64,000 nt of DNA, taken from positions 1,530,937 to 1,594,936 of the forward strand of contig NZ_WVHS01000001.1 of the NCBI RefSeq assembly GCF_009834915.1. The letters run 5' to 3'. Below are positions 33,226 through 42,630 of this stretch, piece by piece; positions within the stretch are counted from its first letter, which is position 1, and the number at the start of each line of letters is the position of its first letter. The notes below the pieces were generated by a model that did not search any database, had not been told where the DNA came from, and saw only the letters and a program-made list of their open reading frames with translations. The translations under genes were made by a program, and so were the position numbers. Source of the stretch: Hufsiella ginkgonis (GTDB taxonomy: Bacteria; Bacteroidota; Bacteroidia; Sphingobacteriales; Sphingobacteriaceae).

Positions 33226-34188
33226 ATGGAGGAAAACCTCGCAGCCATATTAAAAGAATCGAACAGGATCATGAACAAATTGCAGGTCCTGTCGGCGTTC
33301 TTTGAGGATGAGGTGCTCTACAAGATCTACCTGCGGAGCCAGGTGATACACAGTTTGTTTGCCCATAACCCGGAGCTCGATGCCAACAAGCTCGAGCTCT
33401 TTCATGTCCAGTTTACCGAAACATTGATCGGCCTGCTAAAGGAGATCAAGAAAGCGAACGAAAAGAAAGTGACGATCCTTTTTGATGAGATCCAGCTGAA
33501 CGACGACCTGATCGCACAGGTAAAGTCGTCGGCTTTTTCGGAGGAGCGCTTTCATAGCGAGAAACAACGGCAGGCGCTGCGCATCAACAATTCACTGCGA
33601 AAGCTGTACCAGGTACTTTCGGAAGATTCGCAGGAGAACCCGTTTGCGAAAAATATGCATACGTTCAGCGCGCGCTTCGCGGAAGAGTTCTATGACCCCA
33701 TCGAGCCGGAAATGCTGGACGCGCTTACCCGCTACGACCAGAAGGAGGTGTACGCCAACGCCTATGCCATTATTGGCCGGAAACTGATGGGCGCTTTATG
33801 CAAATACGACTTCAAGACGGAGTTCTTTAACGGGCTGAAGGCCGGTGATGTGCTGCTGGAGCTGTACAAGTTCGTAAATAACGACCGTTATTTTGTTTAT
33901 CTCCCATCGCGCAACCTGTTTCTTTTCTGCGATGTTTCGCAGATCACGCATATCGACTGGACCGATAACCGCTCGAAAAAAGAGCGGATCGCGCAGGAGC
34001 TGCAGCAAAAGAACGAGCAGATAGAAAGCCGCATCAGCGCGATAAAAACGTATATTCCTCCTCAGATCAGGCAGTTGCTGGCAGAAAACTATAAAAAGAT
34101 CTCGGATATTGATTTCCTTCAGAATATGAGCAACTTTGAGATCCAGGCGAACATATTGAAAACCATGCTTAATACCCTTACCCTATAA
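33226..34188 (+). CDS. Unknown protein within the Ter operon
   Basis: A 320-residue soluble protein that I do not recognise. It looks largely helical; a coiled-coil stretch (AQELQQKNEQIESRISAIKTY) lies near residues 260-280, preceded by FVNNDRYFVYLPSRNLFLFCDVS, a short beta-rich insert. No signal peptide or membrane helix. It is 4 bp after telA and 8 bp before terC, so it is clearly a member of the module. A membrane-adjacent adaptor for TerC or TelA is a guess. Confidence 0.85.
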   Translation: MEENLAAILKESNRIMNKLQVLSAFFEDEVLYKIYLRSQVIHSLFAHNPELDANKLELFHVQFTETLIGLLKEIKKANEKKVTILFDEIQLNDDLIAQVKSSAFSEERFHSEKQRQALRINNSLRKLYQVLSEDSQENPFAKNMHTFSARFAEEFYDPIEPEMLDALTRYDQKEVYANAYAIIGRKLMGALCKYDFKTEFFNGLKAGDVLLELYKFVNNDRYFVYLPSRNLFLFCDVSQITHIDWTDNRSKKERIAQELQQKNEQIESRISAIKTYIPPQIRQLLAENYKKISDIDFLQNMSNFEIQANILKTMLNTLTL

Positions 34189-34196
34189 CAATCACA

Positions 34197-35012
34197 ATGG
34201 ATATTTTACACACACTTTTAGGCGACGACATCCAGGCCGGGCTGCTGATCATTTTAAACCTCATCGTTATAGAAAGCTTGCTTTCGGTTGATAACGCCGC
34301 CGTACTGGCTACCATGGTGATGGACCTTCCCAGGGAACAGCGCGCTCGGGCACTACGTTACGGTATTATCGGCGCCTATGTTTTTCGGGGGATCTGCTTG
34401 CTGGTGGCTGCCTGGCTGGTAAAGATCTGGTGGTTAAAGCCCCTGGGCGGTTTGTACCTGCTTTACCTGGCCTTCAGCTATTTTAAAGGTAAAGGCGAGA
34501 GCAGCGGCGGCGGTGAAGAAGAAGTGGATAAGAACAAAAGCTGGTTATATAAATCGACCGTTGGCGTGATCGGGACCTTCTGGGCGACCGTGGCCTTGGT
34601 GGAAGTGATGGACCTCGCCTTCTCTATCGATAACGTATTTGCCGCGGTGGCGTTCACCGATCACCTGTTCCTTATTTATACGGGGGTATTCATCGGGATC
34701 CTGGCCATGCGTTTCGTGGCGCAGGCATTCGTAAAGCTGATGGAGAAATTCACCTTCCTGGAAACCATTGCCTTTATCGTGATCGGCGTGCTCGGTCTCA
34801 AGCTTACGGCTTCGGTGTACAGCCATTTTTATGAGGGCTCGGAGATTGCCGGGGCACTGGAAAGCGAAAAAACAGACCTGTTCGTATCGATCTTTACCGT
34901 AGCCATCTTCGTGGTTCCCGTGGTGACCTCCCTGCTGTTTAACTTCCCGAAAAAGACTATCGCCGATACCCCCGCTTCTGAAGCAGCAGAGGATGTGCTG
35001 GATAAAAGCTAG
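34197..35012 (+). CDS. TerC family integral membrane protein
   Basis: A 271-residue TerC-type protein with about seven helices. Acidic in-membrane motifs ESLLSVDNAAVLATMV and EVMDLAFSIDNVFAAVAF are the family hallmark, implicated in metal ion transport or metalation of exported proteins. The loop GESSGGGEEEVDKNK lies between the halves. It is the last gene of the Ter operon and the likely membrane anchor for TerD. Confidence 0.94.
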   Translation: MDILHTLLGDDIQAGLLIILNLIVIESLLSVDNAAVLATMVMDLPREQRARALRYGIIGAYVFRGICLLVAAWLVKIWWLKPLGGLYLLYLAFSYFKGKGESSGGGEEEVDKNKSWLYKSTVGVIGTFWATVALVEVMDLAFSIDNVFAAVAFTDHLFLIYTGVFIGILAMRFVAQAFVKLMEKFTFLETIAFIVIGVLGLKLTASVYSHFYEGSEIAGALESEKTDLFVSIFTVAIFVVPVVTSLLFNFPKKTIADTPASEAAEDVLDKS

Positions 35013-35025
35013 CCAGGTTAAATCT

Positions 35026-35045
35026 TAGACGTTGAACGTTTTACG
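35026..35045. repeat. ACGTT-type short repeat
   Basis: tagacgttgaacgttttacg in the terC-pgpA gap looks like tandem copies of an (a)acgtt(a) unit. A related GACGTTAGGCG..GGACG..GGCGTC stretch is at 16357-16388. Low confidence. Confidence 0.35.
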
Positions 35046-35108
35046 TATCGGGCGGGCGGTTAGCTGTGCCATGTATACGCAGGACGTACGATGTTAACGT
35101 TAAATGTG

Positions 35109-35570
35109 ATGCACAAATTAATCACCTCCATCTTCGGCATCGGTTATATTAAAGGCGGCGGCACCATTGCAGCCGCCGTTACCTGCCTGGTGATCTACTT
35201 CCTTCCTGCAGGAACGATGACACACCCCCTGGCGGCGGCGTTCAGTACATTGCTGATAGTAGGACTTGGCGTTTACAGCTCAAACCAGGTAGAGCAGTAT
35301 TGGGGAAAGGATTCTTACCGTGTAGTGATCGATGAGGTTGCCGGTATGTGGATCACCTTATTGTTTGTGCCGGTAAACATTACCACGCTGCTTATCGGGC
35401 TGGCATTGTTCAGGTTCTTCGATATCGTTAAGCCATTGTATATCAAGAGAATGGAAGATCTTCCGGCCGGGTGGGGCGTTATGTTCGACGATGTGCTGGC
35501 CGGGATATACGGTTGCGTCGTATTTCACCTGCTGTTACTGCTCTTCCCCGCTATCGGTACGGGGGTGTAA
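35109..35570 (+). CDS. pgpA: Phosphatidylglycerophosphatase A
   Basis: Dephosphorylates phosphatidylglycerophosphate to phosphatidylglycerol. Motifs: GIGYIKGGGTIAA, RVVIDEVAGMW (acidic active-site segment), FRFFDIVKPLYI and the late VMFDDVLAGIYG. Four hydrophobic helices; inner membrane. The start MHKLITSIFG at 35109 fits the family better than an upstream in-frame ATG at 35091 (+6 residues). Convergent with lacI. Confidence 0.92.
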   Translation: MHKLITSIFGIGYIKGGGTIAAAVTCLVIYFLPAGTMTHPLAAAFSTLLIVGLGVYSSNQVEQYWGKDSYRVVIDEVAGMWITLLFVPVNITTLLIGLALFRFFDIVKPLYIKRMEDLPAGWGVMFDDVLAGIYGCVVFHLLLLLFPAIGTGV

Positions 35571-35608
35571 GGAGAAGCATACAAGGACTGTGGAGGCCTC
35601 CCCCGTTC

Positions 35609-36607
35609 CTAATCGCAGCTGGTAGATTTGCGCCGGATAAGATCTGCACGGATCGTGATCGTTCGCTCGTCGATCTCCTGTCCCTTAATCAGCCTGAACA
35701 GTTGTTTGGTTGCGGCTGCACCCATATCGAACGCTGATTGGGTGACCGTAGTAAGCGGCGGGTTAAGCAGCGACGCCGTTTGCAGGTTCGAAAAGCTTAG
35801 TACTTTTAAATCGCCAGGGATGTTCAGCCCCAATTCTCCGCATACATAATACGCAGCAATGGCCAACCGCTCGAGCGAGGCGAACAACGCATCAGGTTTT
35901 TGTTCGCGGATACAAGTCTTGATCAGCTGATAGGTTTCTTCTTCATCGATCGAACAATCGAGCACCATTTCCGGAAGCCCGTGTTTATTTATCGCGTCGA
36001 GGTAGCCCTGTTTGCGTTTATCGGAGATGGACATTTGCCTTAAAATAGACACATGCACGATCTTTTTGCAGCCGCATTGAATAAGGTGTTCGGTAGCCCT
36101 GAAGCTGCTGTCGCGATCGTCTGTAATGATCTTGGGTACATCCAGCTCATCCGGCGTGCGATCAAAGAACACCAGCGGAATATTCTTTTGCATTAGGTCT
36201 TCGAGGTGGGTAATGCTTTGTCCAAGCCCCGATACCGACATCAGGATGCCGTCTACACGCCCGTTCGATAACTGTCGTACAAATTCCACCTCCTTCTCGG
36301 TTTTCTCGTGGGTAAGATAGATCAGTACATGAAAGCCTTTCTCGGCCGCGATGGATTCGATCCCGTCGATCACGAGCGAAAAAAAATTGTTGGCTACTTC
36401 GGGAATAATGAGTGCGATCGTTTTAGTGCGCTGCTCGCGCAGGCTGCTGGCGTGCGGGTTGGGCTGGTAATTTAGCTGACGCGCGAGCTCGAAAACCTTT
36501 TTCTTGGTGGAATCACTGATCTCGTGGCTGTCTCTTAAAGCCCTTGATACGGTGGAGATCGATAAGTTAAGTTCCCTTGCTAAACGCTTAATATCAACTT
36601 TTTCCAT
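35609..36607 (-). CDS. LacI-family transcriptional regulator of the PUL
   Basis: A 332-residue LacI/GalR repressor. The N-terminal HTH is at residues ~4-24 (IKRLARELNLSISTVSRAL) with the hinge helix NPHASSL at ~51-57. It has a periplasmic-binding-type effector domain (~62-330) with ALIIPEVANNFFSLVIDGIE. The ligand pocket cannot be read, but the adjacent PUL suggests a sugar derived from its glycan. A palindromic operator lies in its own promoter (36647-36662). Confidence 0.92.
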   Translation of the reverse strand: MEKVDIKRLARELNLSISTVSRALRDSHEISDSTKKKVFELARQLNYQPNPHASSLREQRTKTIALIIPEVANNFFSLVIDGIESIAAEKGFHVLIYLTHEKTEKEVEFVRQLSNGRVDGILMSVSGLGQSITHLEDLMQKNIPLVFFDRTPDELDVPKIITDDRDSSFRATEHLIQCGCKKIVHVSILRQMSISDKRKQGYLDAINKHGLPEMVLDCSIDEEETYQLIKTCIREQKPDALFASLERLAIAAYYVCGELGLNIPGDLKVLSFSNLQTASLLNPPLTTVTQSAFDMGAAATKQLFRLIKGQEIDERTITIRADLIRRKSTSCD

Positions 36608-36630
36608 GCGGTGTTTACTGGGAGCGGTCC

Positions 36631-36638
36631 CAAATATA
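36631..36638 (-). promoter_or_regulatory. -7 promoter element of lacI
   Basis: Minus-strand TATATTTG is a perfect TAnnTTTG match, 24 bp before the lacI ATG. Confidence 0.65.
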
Positions 36639-36646
36639 CTGTTTCT

Positions 36647-36662
36647 ACGAAAACGTTTCCGT
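36647..36662. promoter_or_regulatory. LacI-type operator in the lacI promoter
   Basis: ACGAAAACGTTTCCGT is a 16-bp palindrome with a central CG and 7 of 8 base pairs symmetric, the layout of LacI-family operators. It lies just upstream of the -7 element, in the -7/-33 spacer of lacI, so it should mediate autorepression. It may also affect the divergent PUL. Confidence 0.65.
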
Positions 36663-37072
36663 AAAAAAATAGGGGCCTTTAATACAAACTACTGATAAAT
36701 TAATGAAATTTGAACAGCTGTTTTCAGAATAACCATTTAAACCAAGCACACTATTTATTACCTGTCCCGCTAACACGGGGCAAAAAATTAAGAAAAACTT
36801 ATAGCGCTAACAAACATCCAGTTTATCCTATATTCACTAAATTGAATAATTTTCATCATAATAAGCCAATATCGCTGAATTTTAAAGCTTGAGGCTGCTA
36901 ATCAATCAATTCTCAATAACTAACCACCAACTAAATTATGCTCAGGATCTACAAACAACGACTTCGCAGCTAAGGAACTATTCCGGCTCAATTAATAGTC
37001 CTGTTTAGCTAAACAGTTACTATTCTGTAATTAATAACTAACCACACAACTTAACTTCTCTAAGAATTAGTT
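36663..37072 (+). promoter_or_regulatory. PUL leader / susC upstream region
   Basis: A 410-bp AT-rich region with no convincing gene. It holds a CG-centred palindrome TAGCGCTA at 36802-36809, a possible second LacI operator; a perfect 16-bp palindrome CTGTTTAGCTAAACAG at 37001-37016, 57 bp before the susC ATG; AACAGCTGTT at 36713-36722; and a 19-bp near-identical direct repeat (aataactaaccaccaact at 36915, aataactaaccacacaact at 37033). A clear -7/-33 for susC is not identified. The long leader is usual for susC genes. Confidence 0.5.
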
Positions 37073-40000
37073 ATGAAAAAAATCTTTACACAAAATTCTG
37101 AATTATATAAATATGTAATGGCGGGGCGGCAGCTGGCTGCGCTTTGCCTGTTAATGCTGTTTTCGGCCTCGGCGTTTGCCCAAACAAAAAGGGTAACAGG
37201 GACGGTGAAAGACAGGAAAGGCGATGCGCTGATCGGCGTAAGCGTAAAAGTAAAATCTTCTACCACAGGGGTATCTACAGACGTCGACGGCAAATTTGCG
37301 CTTGACGTGCCGGTAGGCGGAACATTGGTGTTTTCCTATATCGGGTATACCACTTTTGAGGAAGTAATAACGGCAAGTACAGGTGCCTTGAGTATCGTGC
37401 TGCAGGACAACACCAGCAACCTGGAAGAAGTGGTGGTAACCGGTTATGGCGGCACCGCTAAAAAGAGTGATCTTACAGGTGCAACTTCGTCGGTTACCGC
37501 CAAAGATATCGAAGAGCGGCAGCCTATTAATATATTCGATGCCATCCAGGGTAAAGCAGCCGGCGTATTGGTGGTAAACGATACGGGTGGCGAGCCGGGA
37601 GCGGAGGGCACTATCCAGATCCGTGGTGTTTCGTCGCTCAATGCAGGCGGATCCCCGCTGTACGTAGTGGATGGAATTATCAATCCCAACGGGAGAAGTA
37701 TCAGCCCGATGGATATCGAGAACATCGAGATCCTGAAAGATGCCGCTTCGGCGTCTATTTATGGAGCCCGCGCAGCGAACGGCGTTATCCTGATCACCAC
37801 CAAGAAAGGCTCGGAAGGGAAACCAAGGATCAATACGCAATACAAGCATTTGTTCGGTAAGCTGGCGCATAAGCTTCCGCAAAGCAACTCTGCGGAAGTA
37901 CGGTTATTCAGGAGACTTCAGACCGCTTCGCCGACTGGTTCAACCGGCGGAAGTACCGACTCTCTCAACCCCAGCTATAACTCAGATAACGATCTCCAGG
38001 AATTGCTCCTGGGAAATACCGGCAACCGGGATGAAGTTAACTTTAACGTGAGCGGCGGTCAAAAAGGCCTTGTATACTACACCAGCTTAAACTTCCAGAA
38101 TGATAAATCCATCATCCTGAACAGCTATTCGAAAAATATCCAGTCCCGCCTGAATATTTCATACCAGGTTAGCCCGAAGGTAAAGTACTCCAATAACATC
38201 TCCTTTTATTGGCAGGATAAGAACGGGATGGATATGAACAACGTAGTGCGGCCACTTTTCGAGCGGCCTTCACTATCGCTCATTTACTACCCCGATGGAT
38301 CGCTGACGAGCTATATCAACTCAAAGCGAAACCCCGTTGCAAACGCCATCTACGAGACGCGTGAAACAGAGCAATACAATACCCAGGTGAACAACCAACT
38401 GGAGTTCGAGTTAGCAAAGGGCCTGCGATTTACCAACGCGTTTAATGCGATCCTGAACAATTCTGAGTATAACTACTTTGCTCCCCGTTACGTATTAAAC
38501 GCCGCCAAAAATATCAACGAAGGCACCAATAACACCGCGCGGGATTTTAAATGGGAGTTTCAATCGTACTTAAACTACAATAAGACGATAGCGAACGACC
38601 ATTCTTTAAGCGGAACGCTGGGGGTAAGCGCCGACAAAAGGACCTATAAATTTTTCAACCTCCAATATAATAACACGGTGAGTGAGGCCATTACCACGGT
38701 GTTCCCGGCCTATATAAACAGCTCGCTGAGCCGCACATCGGGCACCCGTAACGCAAGCGCCAGCTTGTTCGGCCGGGCTAATTACAGTTACAAGGGCAAG
38801 TATATCGTACAGGGTGTTTATCGCCGCGACGGCTCCTCGCGGTTTGGCGCCGAAAACAAGTTTGGTAATTTCTATTCCGGATCCGCTCTTTGGCGCTTCT
38901 CCGACGAGAAATTCATGGACTGGGCGAAAAACGTGCTTTACAACGGAAAGCTGAGACTGAGCGTAGGCCAGGTAGGTAACGACCAGATCGGTGATTTCGC
39001 TTCACAAACCCTTATCGGGTTTAATGGCAGCTACAATGGTGCAGGGGGCGCGTCCGCAAACCAGATCCTGGGAAATCCCTATATCATGTGGGAAACCGTA
39101 ACCACCAAAGACGTTGGCGCAGATCTTGAATTTTTCAGCGGAAGATTAACTTTCACGACCGACTATTACATTAAAAACACTTCGAACCTGCTCTACACAA
39201 GCGAGCTTCCAAAAGAAACCGGTTTCGGAAATATCTCCGTAAACGTAGGCAAGATTCAAAACAAAGGCCTGGAGCTTGCAGTTTCTGGCAACCCCGTTAA
39301 CAGCAATAATTTCAAATGGACCACTTCTGCAAATATCACTTTCGAACGCGGGAAAGTACTCCGGTTGTCGGGTGGTGCGCCGTTCGTAGCGGGCAGTAGC
39401 TGGTATGTGGAGGAAGGCGGTCGCATCGGTAATTTCTTCGGGTGGAAAAACCTTGGGGTTTACCAGTGGGATGAGTCAAATGCATACAACAATAGCTGGG
39501 AAAAGCTGACCGTTGTGCTGGGTACAGACGGCAAACCTTTGTATGAGAACGGTAAACCCGTTTACAACTTCAACGGTCAGCGTTATACAGGTACCGTACA
39601 CAACCTGTACGATCCTGCCGGTAAGTATAAAGGTGGTGATACCGAATGGAAAAACCTGAATGCAGACAGCCTGATTAACGATGCGGACCGCCATGTGATA
39701 GGTAATGCGCAGCCGGATTATTACCTGGGCATTTCTAACCAGTTATCTTATAAGAAGTTTTCGTTGTCGTTCCTGTTTAATGCTTCTTTTGGCGGGCAGG
39801 TTTATAACCAGTTGCAATACGTGGCCAACAACCAGTCGAACACGGGCGCCGGCAGCCCTGATGTGGTTTATAATTCCTGGCTGAAACAGGGAGATATCGC
39901 GAAATATCCCTATTACCCAACGAAAGATGCCCGTGGCAGCGTAAAGAACAACGGCAATAGTATTTACCTGGAAAATTCATCTTTTATCAGGCTGCAGAGC

Positions 40001-40216
40001 ATGCGGTTTACGTATTCATTACCACAGGGCCTGCTGAAAAAAGTCTATATCAAGGGGCTTAGCGCGTACGCATACGGCACCAACCTGGTTACCTGGACCA
40101 ACTACCGGGGCTTCGATCCGGAGTTTTCCAATAGCAATGCGCTGCAGCCAGGTTACGATATCGGCAGATATCCAAAGCGCCGTGAGTTCGGCTTAGGTTT
40201 AAACGCTAACTTTTAA
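37073..40216 (+). CDS. SusC-like TonB-dependent outer-membrane transporter
   Basis: A 1047-residue outer-membrane importer for oligosaccharides. An N-terminal signal region (~1-36, ending in SASAFAQ) is followed by a carboxypeptidase-regulatory-like domain (~40-115, GTVKDRKGDALIGVSVKV), the TonB-box-like LEEVVVTGYG at ~118-127, the plug (~130-240, NIFDAIQGKAAGVLV, DAASASIYGARAANGVILITTKKG) and a ~22-strand barrel. Partner of the adjacent susD product, 11 bp downstream. No N-terminal DUF4974/secretin extension, so regulation through an anti-sigma factor is not suggested. Confidence 0.95.
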   Translation: MKKIFTQNSELYKYVMAGRQLAALCLLMLFSASAFAQTKRVTGTVKDRKGDALIGVSVKVKSSTTGVSTDVDGKFALDVPVGGTLVFSYIGYTTFEEVITASTGALSIVLQDNTSNLEEVVVTGYGGTAKKSDLTGATSSVTAKDIEERQPINIFDAIQGKAAGVLVVNDTGGEPGAEGTIQIRGVSSLNAGGSPLYVVDGIINPNGRSISPMDIENIEILKDAASASIYGARAANGVILITTKKGSEGKPRINTQYKHLFGKLAHKLPQSNSAEVRLFRRLQTASPTGSTGGSTDSLNPSYNSDNDLQELLLGNTGNRDEVNFNVSGGQKGLVYYTSLNFQNDKSIILNSYSKNIQSRLNISYQVSPKVKYSNNISFYWQDKNGMDMNNVVRPLFERPSLSLIYYPDGSLTSYINSKRNPVANAIYETRETEQYNTQVNNQLEFELAKGLRFTNAFNAILNNSEYNYFAPRYVLNAAKNINEGTNNTARDFKWEFQSYLNYNKTIANDHSLSGTLGVSADKRTYKFFNLQYNNTVSEAITTVFPAYINSSLSRTSGTRNASASLFGRANYSYKGKYIVQGVYRRDGSSRFGAENKFGNFYSGSALWRFSDEKFMDWAKNVLYNGKLRLSVGQVGNDQIGDFASQTLIGFNGSYNGAGGASANQILGNPYIMWETVTTKDVGADLEFFSGRLTFTTDYYIKNTSNLLYTSELPKETGFGNISVNVGKIQNKGLELAVSGNPVNSNNFKWTTSANITFERGKVLRLSGGAPFVAGSSWYVEEGGRIGNFFGWKNLGVYQWDESNAYNNSWEKLTVVLGTDGKPLYENGKPVYNFNGQRYTGTVHNLYDPAGKYKGGDTEWKNLNADSLINDADRHVIGNAQPDYYLGISNQLSYKKFSLSFLFNASFGGQVYNQLQYVANNQSNTGAGSPDVVYNSWLKQGDIAKYPYYPTKDARGSVKNNGNSIYLENSSFIRLQSMRFTYSLPQGLLKKVYIKGLSAYAYGTNLVTWTNYRGFDPEFSNSNALQPGYDIGRYPKRREFGLGLNANF

Positions 40217-40227
40217 GGAGATAAAAC

Positions 40228-41811
40228 ATGAAGAAGATACTTTATATTTCAGCGCTTAGCATAGCAATAACGTTGTTAGGCAGCTGTAAGAAATTCCTCG
40301 GGCTGGAACCGTTAGATCAGATCTCCGTGGACCAGTTCTATAAATCAAAATATGATGTGGATGCCGCAATGGCAGGCATGTATTCTGCTTTCCAGGTGGC
40401 GATGTACGGTAACAATGCCGTTGCAGGTACCGGGTCAGAACAGAATGACCGCTATCATTTTTGGGGTGAATTCCGCGCGGATAATTTCGACCGGAACGGC
40501 GTTTATTCGACCACTACTACAGACCAGGTCGTAATGAACGGCTTAACGCCGGATAACGAATTTACCAACTGGAGCACGTTATACACGGTGATCAGCCGTG
40601 CGAACAATAACATCGAAAAGATCCCGCTGATCACGAGCGACCCCGCGGTAACTGCCGCCGTGGTGAACGACGCGTTGATGCAGTCGTACGCGATGCGTGC
40701 CATGTGCTACTTCTGGATCGTGCGCATTTGGGGAGACGCGGTAATCTTTAACGAGTATTACGACGGCGTGTCAGTTCCGGCAGCCAGGCCAAGGTCATCG
40801 GCAGATAAGATCCTGGATGAGGTGATCATTCCCGATCTCAAGAAAGCGTACGGCCTGGCGGTGAAAAACCAAAACGGCTCTACGTTCCTGATCAGTGAGT
40901 CGGCTATCTGCGCTACATTGGCGGACGTGTACATGTGGAAAAAGGACTATACCAATGCTGTTATATGGTTCAATAATCTTTTTGCGTCGAAGAATCCTAC
41001 GGGGTTGGTTTATGGAACCACTGATGCCAGGCTCCAGCCAACCGCCTCCTGGAAGAGCATTTTTACTACTCCCACCGCCAGCACCGAAACGATCTGGTTC
41101 CTGAACTGGGACGACGCAAAAAATGGCTGCTCCTGCACGACACCGGGCTATTCAGCCAATAACAAAAGGATGCGGGTCGACCCGCTCCTGGTTACCAGTT
41201 ATTTCGATCCGATTAAGTTAACTCCCAATACGGGCGACATACGGCCTAAACAGACCATAGACCTTTACCAGCGCACGAACGCTATCGGTTACCGTTTCGT
41301 GAAATGGTATAACTCACCGGTAAATCCGACAGCCCTGGCGGCCACCGATGCCGCTGAGACCGCTGCGGTGAACGTTTACTATAACCAGGCCGCGCCGGTT
41401 TACCTGCCAATGTACCGCCTTACCGACATGTTCCTGCTTTACGCGGAAGCGCTTAATGCATCAAATAACCCTACCGGCGCGCTTACTTACCTCAACTATG
41501 TACGCAAACGGGCCAACGTTGCCCAGTATGTGATCACCGATCCGGCGGTATCAACCAAAGCAGCCATGGAAAATGCCATTCTCCGCGAAAGGCAGGTCGA
41601 ACTGATCGGCGAAGGCAAACGGTGGTTCGACCTGGTACGCACCGGGAAAGTGAAAGAAGTAATGGACCCCGTGCTTAAATCGCGCCAGGCCGCGGCAGGC
41701 GATCTTAATCCCGTCGGCTTCCCGGATGTGCGTAAAACCCTGTTCCCGATTAACAGGAGTGTGCTTAACTCCAATAAATTATTAGTTCAAAACCCTTCTT
41801 ACGGAGATTAA
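40228..41811 (+). CDS. SusD-like outer-membrane lipoprotein
   Basis: A 527-residue surface glycan-binding lid over the SusC barrel. The lipoprotein signal is MKKILYISALSIAITLLGSC with Cys20 acylated, followed by KKFLGLEPLDQIS. The fold is helical with TPR-like units; the C-terminal RagB/SusD region has YLNYVRKRANVAQY and ERQVELIGEGKRWFDLVRTGK. Length and order after susC are standard. It contributes to the selectivity of the PUL, but the glycan cannot be read. Confidence 0.94.
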   Translation: MKKILYISALSIAITLLGSCKKFLGLEPLDQISVDQFYKSKYDVDAAMAGMYSAFQVAMYGNNAVAGTGSEQNDRYHFWGEFRADNFDRNGVYSTTTTDQVVMNGLTPDNEFTNWSTLYTVISRANNNIEKIPLITSDPAVTAAVVNDALMQSYAMRAMCYFWIVRIWGDAVIFNEYYDGVSVPAARPRSSADKILDEVIIPDLKKAYGLAVKNQNGSTFLISESAICATLADVYMWKKDYTNAVIWFNNLFASKNPTGLVYGTTDARLQPTASWKSIFTTPTASTETIWFLNWDDAKNGCSCTTPGYSANNKRMRVDPLLVTSYFDPIKLTPNTGDIRPKQTIDLYQRTNAIGYRFVKWYNSPVNPTALAATDAAETAAVNVYYNQAAPVYLPMYRLTDMFLLYAEALNASNNPTGALTYLNYVRKRANVAQYVITDPAVSTKAAMENAILRERQVELIGEGKRWFDLVRTGKVKEVMDPVLKSRQAAAGDLNPVGFPDVRKTLFPINRSVLNSNKLLVQNPSYGD

Positions 41812-41824
41812 CCAGCTAGCTGAC

Positions 41825-42598
41825 ATGAAATACATGACGAATAATATAACCAAACTGTTTCCCATACTGGCAATCACTGCGCTTTTATCAGGTTGCTCGT
41901 TATTCGGGTTAGACGTGCAAAAGGATTACGATTATAAAAAAGTGACCCTCGATCCTCACATTAATGTATCCGCTAAGCAATTTATGGACGAGCGTGCCAA
42001 TGGTACCGGCGCGACAGCCCAGGGTTCTGCAGACACTATTTTCCGTTGGATGAAGAAAGGCCTCGAATATGCAGGTATCGACCTGGCAGAATACGAAAAG
42101 TCAGGGAGGACCTTTATTTTTCTTACCAACGACGCTATTCGTGTTCGTAACGCTACCACTGGCGTTATTACCGCCGGCTTATGGTTTACTTACCCGATTG
42201 TTGATACCGTTGACCCGCTTACCGGTTTACCTAAAACCACCCACCCGGCCAGGAGCTGGAGCGAATACACCCAGCAGGATGTGAAAAATATGTTCCTCTA
42301 CCTGATCGGCAACGGCGAGTACAATTTTGAGCAATTGAGCAATCTTAATACAAAGGTGCAGTCGCTACTGCCCGCAGCAAGTGTAATGTCTACAAAGTCG
42401 ACATTTGGTTATACCAACGCGGGTAAGGTATTCGATCAAGCAGGCGTGTTTTACCTGAAACTTCAAACCAACGCTGACTTAACGCCGATAATTATCAACA
42501 ATGGTAATACCAGCCGCAGCGCCGGTTACATTGCCACCAACGGGCCCGTACACGTATGGGGCGCATACCCTACCATGGCCGTTGTTGGTTTACCATAA
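41825..42598 (+). CDS. Fasciclin-domain-like lipoprotein of the PUL
   Basis: A 257-residue putative lipoprotein: signal MKYMTNNITKLFPILAITALLSGC (lipobox LSGC). Residues ~60-250 resemble a fasciclin domain (FIFLTNDAIRV near the start and a closing ATNGPVHVW motif). FAS1-type proteins often accompany susCD and may be surface glycan-binding proteins. The start could be the ATG at 41825 or 41834. A strong terminator follows before the GH2 gene. Confidence 0.7.
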   Translation: MKYMTNNITKLFPILAITALLSGCSLFGLDVQKDYDYKKVTLDPHINVSAKQFMDERANGTGATAQGSADTIFRWMKKGLEYAGIDLAEYEKSGRTFIFLTNDAIRVRNATTGVITAGLWFTYPIVDTVDPLTGLPKTTHPARSWSEYTQQDVKNMFLYLIGNGEYNFEQLSNLNTKVQSLLPAASVMSTKSTFGYTNAGKVFDQAGVFYLKLQTNADLTPIIINNGNTSRSAGYIATNGPVHVWGAYPTMAVVGLP

Positions 42599-42630
42599 GC
42601 AGTACCTGCGTTAATGGCATTAGCAACCCC

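Noticed and set aside
29376..35012. Ter operon as a tellurite-resistance mobile element
   Set aside because: No integrase, transposase or attachment repeats are seen, and base use does not stand out by eye from the flanking housekeeping genes.
35591..35600. GGAGGCCTCC palindrome between pgpA and lacI
   Set aside because: There is no loop for an RNA hairpin and no context for an operator; probably chance.
36710..36892. Small 60-codon open frame before susC
   Set aside because: It is AT-rich, has no promoter or family features, and lies in the PUL leader.
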